Assembly (NCBI RefSeq): GCF_000185305.1
Contig: NZ_GL622200.1
Coordinates: 856,335 to 920,334 of the forward strand
Reading direction: 5' to 3'
Length of the DNA: 64,000 nt
From: Aggregatibacter segnis ATCC 33393
GTDB lineage: Bacteria > Pseudomonadota > Gammaproteobacteria > Enterobacterales > Pasteurellaceae
The notes under the pieces were generated by a model. That model made no database searches, had not been told where the DNA came from, and saw only the letters and a list, made by a program, of their open reading frames with translations. Every line of letters starts with the position of its first letter. The stretch's first letter is position 1. A program made the position numbers and the translations under genes. Shown here one piece after another: positions 57,976 to 64,000 of this stretch.

Positions 57976-58058
57976 AAAGTACGCATAATTAATGAGATCT
58001 TCTTTTTACTGTACACTTTATCTATAGAAGTTATGAATTTGTTGTTTGGGGTAAGATA

Positions 58059-58439
58059 ATGAAAAAAGTTATATTTATCATAATTTTTATATCCATCATA
58101 ACAGGATGTTATTCAGCAAAAGACGATTGTTATTATGGAATGACAACAATTTGTTTTGGTAAGCCATATAGCCCAATTGCTAAATTTCAAAAACCTTATA
58201 GCTTTGGGCATACGGATTCCGTGAAAAGAATGGATGATTTGGTAAGCTGCGGATTAAGAAAAGGGGATTTAAGTATGAGGAGTGCTTGGGCAATGGATCA
58301 TTTACCAAAAGCTGATCCCCATTTACAACAAAAAAATTGGGATGCTTTTTTTAAATGCATGGAAATAAAAGGTTATACATGGGTGGAAGATTGTGGCAGA
58401 AAGAATTCTACTTCAGATAAAGAATTATGTAATGAATGA
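58059..58439 (+). CDS. Cys-rich lipoprotein, immunity candidate (paralogue 2)
   Basis: 126 residues; lipobox SIITGC near residue 17. Shares the seven-cysteine pattern and the GHTDSVKRMDDLVSCGLRKG block with the gene at 57235, at perhaps 35-40 percent by eye. It lies immediately before the 151-bp repeat and the orphan toxin module. It may be immunity to a C-terminal variant now lost, or to the main TpsA. No known family was recognised. Confidence 0.7.
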   Translation: MKKVIFIIIFISIITGCYSAKDDCYYGMTTICFGKPYSPIAKFQKPYSFGHTDSVKRMDDLVSCGLRKGDLSMRSAWAMDHLPKADPHLQQKNWDAFFKCMEIKGYTWVEDCGRKNSTSDKELCNE

Positions 58440-58459
58440 TGAATATAACTTATCAACCA

Positions 58460-58490
58460 AAACAAAGGTAAACGTGTAGAAATCAATGCC
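58460..58490 (+). pseudogene. remnant of TpsA beta-helix sequence
   Basis: AAGGTAAACGTGTAGAAATC here closely parallels AAGGTAAACGTGTTGAAGTC in the main TpsA gene near 55602, encoding GKRVEINA versus GKRVEVNA. It is a short leftover of exoprotein coding DNA between the second lipoprotein gene and the 151-bp repeat. Confidence 0.5.
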
Positions 58491-58491
58491 C

Positions 58492-58642
58492 CAATGATAG
58501 CGCCAGCGTCCACGCTGGTGCTGTTTAATAAAAACATTGCGAATTTTACCCATAAACGTTGGGAGAACCAATGTTCAAAATCCTTTGGATTTTGTGACCG
58601 CACTTTTAGTTGATAGGCACAAGCGAGGACGCTTGCGCCATC
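58492..58642 (+). repeat. 151-bp cassette-border repeat, copy A
   Basis: Same length as 62337-62487, with about five mismatches. Both ends are GC-rich palindromes (left GCGCCAGCGTCCACGCTGGTGC-like; right GGCACAAGCG...CGCTTGCGCC), roughly inverted with respect to each other, and it contains a GACCGCACTTTTAG uptake signal. A G6 run follows at 58645. Confidence 0.88.
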
Positions 58643-58653
58643 AAGGGGGGAAT

Positions 58654-61428
58654 ATGCAACAAAACGGAACCACGTCCAGCCCGAGTGTGAAAATTAGTAT
58701 TGGTTACGGTAGCCAAAAACAAACGCAAACCAGTGAAAGCCAAAGTATTCAACATCAAAAATCAACTATCAATACAGGAATACTAGATATTAAAGCCCGT
58801 GGTGAAAAAGTCGTTTTTGAAGGCGTGGATGCAAATGCCAAGTTAATGGCGCTTTCCGGCAAACAGGGGATTGACATCAAAGGGGTGAAAGACGAAGAGC
58901 ATCAGCGTACGGAGAATAAATCGTCCGGTGGTAGTGTCGGTGTTTTTGTGGGTACCAACGGTAATAGTTACGGATTGGGGATAGAGGGTTCGGTGAATGT
59001 GGCGAAGGGCAAGTCGAACTCGGATAGCGAACGTTGGCAAAACAGTCATCTAACGGCAGATAAAATCATCACGAACAGTGAAGAAGGCGACTTAACCCTT
59101 GATGCGGCGAATCTTAAAGCAAAACGTTGGGAAGCGGATATTCAAAATCTGACGATAACGAGCCGTCAAGATACGGAAAAATACGAATCGAAACAAACGA
59201 GTGCGAGTGCAAGCGGCTCGGTGGCGTATGGTTCGGGCGGTGGTGCATCGGTGAGTGCGTCATACAACAAGGCAAAAGTGGATTATGCGCAAGTCAATGA
59301 ACAAGCCGGGATTCGTGTCGGAGAGGATGGCATGGATGCCAACATCCACAACCATGCTCAACTGAACGCCGCCATCATCGAAAGTGATGCTGATGAAAGT
59401 AAAAACCGCTTTAAAACAAAATCGCTCACACATACCGATATTGAAAACCGCAGTGAGATTAAAACGGAAAGTGCGAGCATCAGTGCGGGCACGGGAGGCA
59501 TTAACCCGATGCAGGCGCTTAGCAGTGCGTTGAGCTTATTAGGTAACACGAATGAAAGAGAGCGAAGCACCACCAAATCAGCTATTAGTGGCAACATTCA
59601 GATAGAGACCGAAACACCGGAAAATCTGACCGCACTTTCACGGGATACGAAGAATGCGAATCAACGAGTTGAAAAGCAAGATTTACAAAAAGTGCAAGAA
59701 CGCCAAGAAATGGCGAAAGTGATAGGCGACATCACGAACAACGCGATAAGCATTGCCACGTATAATGAGCGAGAGAAGATTAATAAACTGAGTCTTGAAA
59801 AATTTAAAGCGGAAGAAAAATACGGCAAAGAGAGTACGCAAGCGCAAGAAATCGGTAAACAAATTAGTGTCATTCAAAAAGGGATTGATGATGCTTACGG
59901 CATAGGTAGTGAAAAAGGGATGGCGATTCGAGCTGTGACGGCGGCATTACAAGCGGCGGCACAAAACGATACCGCAGGCAGTCTTGTCGCACTGGCTTCG
60001 CCTTATCTCAATCAAAAAATCCACGAGATGACGGCAGGCGACACGGCAAAAGACAAAGCGACTAACCTGATGGCACATGCGCTGCTTTCTGCGGTGGAGT
60101 TCCAAGTGACAGGCAAAGACCCATTGACGGGCGCAATTGCCGGGGTAACAGGTGAGGCAACCGCTGAAATCATCGCGAGAGCTTATGGTAAACCGGTCAG
60201 TGAATTAACGGCAAATGAGAAGGAAAACATTAGCACGTTAAGTCAACTGGCGGGTGGACTGGCTTCGGCATTGACGGCGAAGGCGAATGGCACCACAGCA
60301 GAACAAGGGGGTAGTTTCCTTACTGCAACCTCTGGGGCAGAGACGGCTAAAAGGGCGGTAGAGAATAATTATCTAAGTATTGCAGATGTTCAGAACTTCA
60401 TTCGAGAACTGAGCAAAGCGCAAAAAGAGGGCCGTGATACTAAACCGATTTTAGAGAAATATAAAGGGATTAGTGAAGAGAATCGTCAGCAACTCATAGC
60501 GTGTAAGGGTAATGTGGTTTGTGAAACGGCACATTTACATGAAATGAATACTGGGGCTGAAGAGCTTGAGAGAAATTTAGGGTTCTTTAGTCGTATGACG
60601 GTGTATTATCCAAATGATTTAAATACAGCGAATCGTACTGCATTATTTAATTTAGTTGAAAGTGAGAATGCAGAAAGTTTTAGCAAGCTTTCGGATACAA
60701 CAAAATTTGGTTTGAATGCTATGGAGGCTGGTACAGCAACAGGCTATGCAAGAGTTGGATTAAGCAATGTTAAGAGCTTAATTAGTGGAAAAAATAAAGC
60801 TTATCCGACATCGGGAATGGATGGGTATAAGCGTACTAATGTCGGGGATGAGGATTATCGTTCAAGTGGTGCTGAGAATGCAGCATTGTATCCTAAATTA
60901 AAAGAGGAGTTAGCAATGAAGCAGAAAGCCGGGTTTGAAAAAGTTGTTAAAGATTTAAGTAAAAAACCCACTGGTAGTGTTTTAATGATACCTGATTATC
61001 GTCATCAATTGTCAGAGGCTAGATCAACTTTATCACCTAAGTTGCAGAGAAGTGGGAATGCAGCCGTTGCTCAAATTAATATTGATGGATTAACCACTAG
61101 AAAATTAGTTGGCCATAGTCAAATAGATAAAGCACAAGGTAGTTTTGTTGGGCAAGGAGAAACAAAATTTGAATCTCTAAAATTACCTAACAAAAAGGGA
61201 GATTTGATAGATAGAAGAGTTGATTCTGAGTATAAGATTTTATCTAACTTAGCTGATCAATTAGGTTCTAATAGACAAGCAAAAGGTCAGGTCACAATAT
61301 TTACTGAGCGTCCAGCTTGCTTAAGTTGTCTAGGTGTAGTAGACCAATTTATCAAACGCTATCCAAATATAAAGGTAAATGTTTTTGACAATAACGGAAA
61401 AGCAATTAAACATAATGGAGAAAAATAA
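58654..61428 (+). CDS. orphan CdiA C-terminal module with deaminase-like toxin
   Basis: The frame is open from 58537, inside the repeat, but has no signal peptide, no TPS domain and no recognisable start, so it is an orphan cassette. The first part parallels TpsA beta-helix repeats (VNEQAGIRVGEDGMDANI versus VNEQAGIYAGDEGYDINV). A pretoxin region leads to VENN at 60358-60369. The C-terminus holds DSEYKIL and TERPACLSC, a D-x-E ... P-x-C-x-x-C pattern like nucleic-acid deaminase toxins (BURPS668_1122/Pput_2613 types). The immunity gene overlaps its stop codon. Probably silent unless recombined into tpsA. The assigned start is the first ATG after the repeat. Confidence 0.85.
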   Translation: MQQNGTTSSPSVKISIGYGSQKQTQTSESQSIQHQKSTINTGILDIKARGEKVVFEGVDANAKLMALSGKQGIDIKGVKDEEHQRTENKSSGGSVGVFVGTNGNSYGLGIEGSVNVAKGKSNSDSERWQNSHLTADKIITNSEEGDLTLDAANLKAKRWEADIQNLTITSRQDTEKYESKQTSASASGSVAYGSGGGASVSASYNKAKVDYAQVNEQAGIRVGEDGMDANIHNHAQLNAAIIESDADESKNRFKTKSLTHTDIENRSEIKTESASISAGTGGINPMQALSSALSLLGNTNERERSTTKSAISGNIQIETETPENLTALSRDTKNANQRVEKQDLQKVQERQEMAKVIGDITNNAISIATYNEREKINKLSLEKFKAEEKYGKESTQAQEIGKQISVIQKGIDDAYGIGSEKGMAIRAVTAALQAAAQNDTAGSLVALASPYLNQKIHEMTAGDTAKDKATNLMAHALLSAVEFQVTGKDPLTGAIAGVTGEATAEIIARAYGKPVSELTANEKENISTLSQLAGGLASALTAKANGTTAEQGGSFLTATSGAETAKRAVENNYLSIADVQNFIRELSKAQKEGRDTKPILEKYKGISEENRQQLIACKGNVVCETAHLHEMNTGAEELERNLGFFSRMTVYYPNDLNTANRTALFNLVESENAESFSKLSDTTKFGLNAMEAGTATGYARVGLSNVKSLISGKNKAYPTSGMDGYKRTNVGDEDYRSSGAENAALYPKLKEELAMKQKAGFEKVVKDLSKKPTGSVLMIPDYRHQLSEARSTLSPKLQRSGNAAVAQINIDGLTTRKLVGHSQIDKAQGSFVGQGETKFESLKLPNKKGDLIDRRVDSEYKILSNLADQLGSNRQAKGQVTIFTERPACLSCLGVVDQFIKRYPNIKVNVFDNNGKAIKHNGEK

Positions 61429-61799
61429 TGGCAAAACGAGTTAATTATGAAACTTTAAAACAATGGTTTTTTGAGGATGCTTACATTTGGTGTCAACGTA
61501 AATTTACTGAAGGGAAAGTAAAGAGTTGGCATGGAGAATTTAATGAATGGGGAGGTGCTTTAGATAGTTTTGATGGGCATTTTGATTTGCTAATTGAGAA
61601 GTTAATGCTAAATGTAATTTTTATTATAACTAATGGAGCAAGGCATATATTGAGTCATCAGATAGTTTTTAATGAAATACAAGAGATTTTATTGAATAAT
61701 AACCTTGATGAGCTAGTTTCTGTTTTAGAAGAAGATGAAAAAGAGGATTTTCTTTATGATTTAAATTTGATTTTAAATAATAGGGAGATTGAAGAATAG
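61428..61799 (+). CDS. immunity protein candidate for the deaminase toxin
   Basis: 123 residues, soluble, helical and acidic (VLEEDEKEDFLYDLNLILNN). The ATG overlaps the toxin stop codon (TAATG), the classic toxin-immunity arrangement. The family is not recognised. Probably binds and blocks the adjacent deaminase-like domain in the cytoplasm. Confidence 0.75.
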   Translation: MAKRVNYETLKQWFFEDAYIWCQRKFTEGKVKSWHGEFNEWGGALDSFDGHFDLLIEKLMLNVIFIITNGARHILSHQIVFNEIQEILLNNNLDELVSVLEEDEKEDFLYDLNLILNNREIEE

Positions 61800-61837
61800 C
61801 AAGTAGTATAATGATATTGACCCAGATATCCCCACCT

Positions 61838-61872
61838 AGATAGCGCGCGCTTCCTAACGCGTGCTTGTATCT
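61838..61872. repeat. cassette-border palindrome
   Basis: AGATAGCGCGCGCTTCC and ACGCGTGCTTGTATCT form an imperfect palindrome preceded by CCCC (about 61829). Together with the inverted, G-run-terminated palindrome at 61945-61968 it brackets about 140 bp, resembling the layout of the 151-bp repeats. Confidence 0.5.
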
Positions 61873-61914
61873 ACCTAAAAATAGACAAATCGAAGTTGTT
61901 AATGAAAATAGTAA

Positions 61915-62055
61915 AAATCTGAATCAAACGAAATCGATGTTTTAGGCACGCGTCAGGAGATGCGCGCCATCATTGGGGAATGTATAAATAATAAGTTGGA
62001 GAAGAATGAGCCGAAAATAAATAGCTGGTTAAAAGGTGATAATGATGCTAAGTAG
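61915..62055 (+). pseudogene. leftover 3' end of a toxin gene
   Basis: An open frame of 46 codons reading KSESNEIDVLGTRQEMRAII and then a charged tail ending SWLKGDNDAK ends at TAG 62053. It has no start of its own and directly overlaps the start of the next small gene, as toxin and immunity genes do. The palindrome at 61945-61968 lies within this frame, so the 'palindrome' may partly be coding constraint. Confidence 0.45.
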
Positions 62056-62272
62056 GTTATTCCAGTATTTGGTTTTTACATTTTTTGTATCCATAGTTTG
62101 CTTTATTGGGTTTTCGTTATTTTTAATTCTTATATCCTATATATTAAATTGGGGAGAAATATCTTTAAGTGAAATAAAAGACATTGTTTTATTTTCCTTT
62201 AATGTGTTTAGTAAGGGATTTCCTTTACTCTTTTTATCTATATTTATTTCAGATAATTTAAAAAGAAGATGA
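62042..62272 (+). CDS. small two-helix membrane protein, immunity candidate
   Basis: Seventy-six residues with two hydrophobic segments (FQYLVFTFFVSIVCFIGFSL and VFSKGFPLLFLSIFI) and a basic tail. The ATG at 62042 has AAAAGG five bases upstream. It overlaps the toxin-like remnant, so an inner-membrane immunity role against a membrane-acting or periplasm-entering toxin is plausible. Not recognised. Confidence 0.55.
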   Translation: MMLSRLFQYLVFTFFVSIVCFIGFSLFLILISYILNWGEISLSEIKDIVLFSFNVFSKGFPLLFLSIFISDNLKRR

Positions 62273-62301
62273 AAGGTGCTTTAAGAATATCCCCCATAGA
62301 T

Positions 62302-62325
62302 GGCGCAAGCGTCCACGCTTGTGCC
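62302..62325. repeat. cassette-border palindrome
   Basis: GGCGCAAGCGTCCACGCTTG and the following TGCC form a near-perfect palindrome, preceded by CCCCC at 62291-62295. Confidence 0.6.
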
Positions 62326-62336
62326 ATAACAAGCAC

Positions 62337-62487
62337 CAATAATAGCGCCAGCGTCCACGCTGATGCTGTTTAATAAAAACATTGCGAATTTTACCCATAA
62401 ACGTTGGGAGAAACAATGTTCAAAATCCTTTGAATTTTTTGACCGCACTTTTAGTTGATAGGCACAAGCGAGGACGCTTGCGCCATC
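62337..62487 (+). repeat. 151-bp cassette-border repeat, copy B
   Basis: Aligns without gaps to 58492-58642 with about five differences. It is followed by a nine-G run (62490-62498), where copy A has six G's. It separates the membrane-protein cassette from the next one. Confidence 0.88.
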
Positions 62488-62498
62488 GTGGGGGGGGG

Positions 62499-62639
62499 AG
62501 TTTGGGGGCAAAAGGATGCTTTTATGTTTGCAGTGGCTTCTCTAGAACAATATCTGATAAGCCTAGAAATATATATTCTTTAGGTGTTGGTGGAGGTTTT
62601 TCTGTTGGAGGGGATTATTCAATTCCATTAAATAAATGA
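62499..62639 (+). pseudogene. leftover 3' end of a second toxin gene
   Basis: The open frame that starts inside the repeat at 62382 continues as GCFYVCSGFSRTISDKPRNI and then a Gly-rich end YSLGVGGGFSVGGDYSIPLN to TGA 62637. It has no credible start. ATG of the next gene overlaps its stop (ATGA). It looks like the C-terminal tail of a toxin whose body was lost at the repeat. Confidence 0.5.
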
Positions 62640-62998
62640 TGAAGAAAAAATGTTTGTTATTACTTCTTTTTTTTGTGGCTTCAATGATAGGTTTAACATC
62701 ACAGATTCATAAAAAAAATGATGCATTAAAACGTAAAAATGAAACCATTCTTATATTGAAGGATAAGGCTGGCAATAGAATAATTAACATAGAAGATTAT
62801 TCTAAAATATCATCTTATGTTATTAATTTAATAAATGATAATTATCTTCACATTAAGAAAGTCTTACTGGGAATGGATTATAAGGAGGTTGGTGTTGATG
62901 AGCTTTGTAATAAAAATGGTGAGAGTATAAATATATTTATTGATAATAATCTTATAAAGTTAGTTTATGTTTATCCATCATCATTTTGTAGGGAATAA
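62636..62998 (+). CDS. immunity candidate with N-terminal membrane anchor
   Basis: 120 residues. A single hydrophobic N-terminal segment (KCLLLLLFFVASMIGL) preceded by three lysines could be a signal anchor; the remainder is charged (SYVINLINDNYLHIKKVLLG) and resembles a periplasmic-facing domain. It overlaps the toxin remnant by four bases. Not recognised. Confidence 0.6.
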   Translation: MMKKKCLLLLLFFVASMIGLTSQIHKKNDALKRKNETILILKDKAGNRIINIEDYSKISSYVINLINDNYLHIKKVLLGMDYKEVGVDELCNKNGESINIFIDNNLIKLVYVYPSSFCRE

Positions 62999-63089
62999 TA
63001 ATTAGTATAGTAGTTTATTATGAGACAAAAGATTTTAAAGTTAAGGGGGAAGTTAATGACTTTAAATTTAAAATGGAGGAAAATAAGAG

Positions 63090-63431
63090 ATGATGTTGGA
63101 ATCTAAAAAAACAGATTTTGAATTCAAAGTTGGTGAGGTGTATTTTGGTTTTGGATTGTTTATTAATTTATATTTAAATAAAATTTATGTATTAATAAGG
63201 AGGCCGTCAGACTTAACTCCTGTTTTAGAGGAGCTGTCTCAATTTAATGTAATAAATTCAAATGATATTTTAAATTGGGATAAAAGAATTGAAAGTAATG
63301 GATTGTATATAAACATTCAACCAATAGAATTAAATGATTTTGATTGGGAACTTTATCATAGTGGAGATGAAGAAATTAATAATATTTTTGAGGAAATATA
63401 TAAAAATATTAAAGATAAGTATGGCGAATGA
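63090..63431 (+). CDS. small soluble protein, immunity candidate
   Basis: 113 residues, soluble, acidic, strongly AT-rich DNA. GGAGG lies ten bases upstream of the first ATG. Regions EVYFGFGLFINLYLNKIYVL and NGLYINIQPIELNDFDWELY read as alternating strands. The 90 bases before it contain only short frames. Not recognised; its place within the array is the only hint. Confidence 0.55.
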   Translation: MMLESKKTDFEFKVGEVYFGFGLFINLYLNKIYVLIRRPSDLTPVLEELSQFNVINSNDILNWDKRIESNGLYINIQPIELNDFDWELYHSGDEEINNIFEEIYKNIKDKYGE

Positions 63432-63443
63432 TAATTTTTATAA

Positions 63444-63548
63444 AATATTAATAAATTAAATTCTATAACTTTATTTTATAGGTTTGATAAGAGTTGGTCT
63501 GCTAAGTTAGCTCATGGTTCCCTGTATGATCCAAAAGTCATAAAATAA
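63444..63548 (+). pseudogene. leftover 3' end of a third toxin gene
   Basis: Frame open from after a TAA at 63441, reading to FDKSWSAKLAHGSLYDPKVI and stopping at TAA 63546. It has no start. It directly precedes the SUKH gene by 11 bases, matching the toxin-then-immunity order. The motif HGSLYDPK looks like a conserved toxin tail, but I cannot name the family. Confidence 0.5.
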
Positions 63549-63559
63549 AGGAGGTGATT
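63549..63559 (+). promoter_or_regulatory. full-length Shine-Dalgarno before the SUKH gene
   Basis: AAGGAGGTGATT immediately before the ATG at 63560 is complementary to the 16S rRNA 3' end over almost its whole length, the strongest ribosome site in the window. It decides the start: the in-frame GTG at 63554 lies inside it. Confidence 0.7.
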
Positions 63560-63946
63560 ATGCAAACTAAATTTAATTTATATCCTAAAGAACAATTACC
63601 TGAAAACTTTAAGTTTCCTCAGTCTTATATTGATTTATCCAGTAATATGGAAAAGATAAATGAATTGGAATATTTTCCTTGGTGGTTTGAAGATCCTGAT
63701 TATGAGAATTCAGAGATAGAGGACAGTGTTTATCTTTATAGTAAAGCAATAGAAAAACTAACAGGTGTAGCTGATTTAATATCATTTGCTAGAGATGGCG
63801 ATTGGGCAGCTTGTTTCAAATTGACGGATTATTCTGGAAACCCGAGAGTTTATGTTCACGATCTTGGTAATGAAGCCAATAAATATGAATGTAAGGATTT
63901 TGATGAGTGGTTAGCAGAAGAAATCAAAAGTGCAAAAGAGTATTAA
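63560..63946 (+). CDS. SMI1/KNR4 (SUKH)-like immunity protein
   Basis: 128 residues. Seen: a C-terminal half ISFARDGDWAACFKLTDYSG, PRVYVHDLGNEANKYECKDF and DEWLAEEIKSA that fits the SUKH pattern (buried FA.D..G strand followed by a final 'F.EWL' helix). SUKH proteins are common cytoplasmic immunity proteins of polymorphic toxins. It follows a toxin-tail remnant, which supports an orphan immunity role. Confidence 0.75.
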   Translation: MQTKFNLYPKEQLPENFKFPQSYIDLSSNMEKINELEYFPWWFEDPDYENSEIEDSVYLYSKAIEKLTGVADLISFARDGDWAACFKLTDYSGNPRVYVHDLGNEANKYECKDFDEWLAEEIKSAKEY

Positions 63947-63947
63947 A

Positions 63948-64000
63948 ATGGACTATTTAAATTTAAGTAAAGAAGTTTCCTATGCGCTTCGTCATGCGCC
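63948..64000 (+). CDS. RNA 2'-phosphotransferase KptA/Tpt1-like, truncated by window edge
   Basis: Only 17 codons are visible: DYLNLSKEVSYALRHA, followed by two bases of the next codon. LSK..S..LRH is the N-terminal signature of KptA/Tpt1, which removes a 2'-phosphate from RNA using NAD. It starts two bases after the SUKH gene stop, so the two are co-transcribed. Bacterial KptA is of unknown role; here it may belong to the array or be the next core gene. Confidence 0.6.
   Translation, partial: MDYLNLSKEVSYALRHA

Noticed and set aside
61945..61968. A fourth full 151-bp repeat
   Set aside because: Only the palindrome style and G run match; the internal sequence does not align to copies A and B, and the segment may be coding.

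Overview
The window looks like a chromosomal segment of a Pasteurellaceae bacterium, most likely Aggregatibacter or a close Haemophilus relative. The Haemophilus-type DNA uptake signal (core AAGTGCGGT / ACCGCACTT) recurs dozens of times, often as inverted pairs at gene ends. The conserved genes (lpoA-yraN-diaA-dolP, glpFK/glpD, xseB-ispA-dxs, infC with an AUU start, macAB with its own TolC-like lipoprotein) also read as gamma-proteobacterial. The species itself is inference.

Layout. 1-11.2 kb is core: beta-carbonic anhydrase, the dolP-diaA-yraN-lpoA cluster divergent from rsmI, the glycerol regulon (glpK, glpF / glpD with two CRP sites between them) and NADH dehydrogenase II. At 11.27-21.03 kb azoR is split by a 9,154-bp insertion bounded by perfect 28-bp inverted repeats and a 10-bp target duplication. 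21.2-48.6 kb is core again: sohB, a kinase-like protein, thrS, fpr, infC-rpmI-rplT, xseB-ispA-dxs, an esterase, accD-folC, a phosphatase, cls, lysO, a pseudouridine synthase, an EamA transporter, a PhnA-like protein, a tannase-like hydrolase, a tripartite MacAB efflux system and glnS. 48.7-64 kb is a two-partner secretion / contact-dependent inhibition locus.

The insertion is the first accessory island. It carries two different IS1595-like transposases near its two ends, both pointing outward, each followed by small accessory genes. Between them lies a restriction-modification cassette: an XRE regulator, seven and a half copies of an 8-bp tandem repeat, a methyltransferase fused to an HsdR-type nuclease domain, a two-domain specificity subunit, and a HEPN-motif protein overlapping the specificity gene. 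No separate helicase-type HsdR is present, so the system looks BcgI-like (type IIB/IIG) rather than classical type I. I saw no exact uptake signal inside the element.

The second island has a TpsB transporter, a 2,245-residue TpsA exoprotein, and a cargo tail. The tail holds two paralogous Cys-rich lipoproteins, an orphan CdiA C-terminal module with a VENN motif and a deaminase-like toxin plus an overlapping immunity candidate, and then a run of small genes. Three of these directly follow or overlap a short leftover 3' end of an apparent toxin gene. The last complete gene is SUKH-like, and a KptA-like gene begins 2 bp later and is cut by the window edge. Near-identical 151-bp repeats with palindromic ends and C/G runs punctuate this tail and may be recombination borders.
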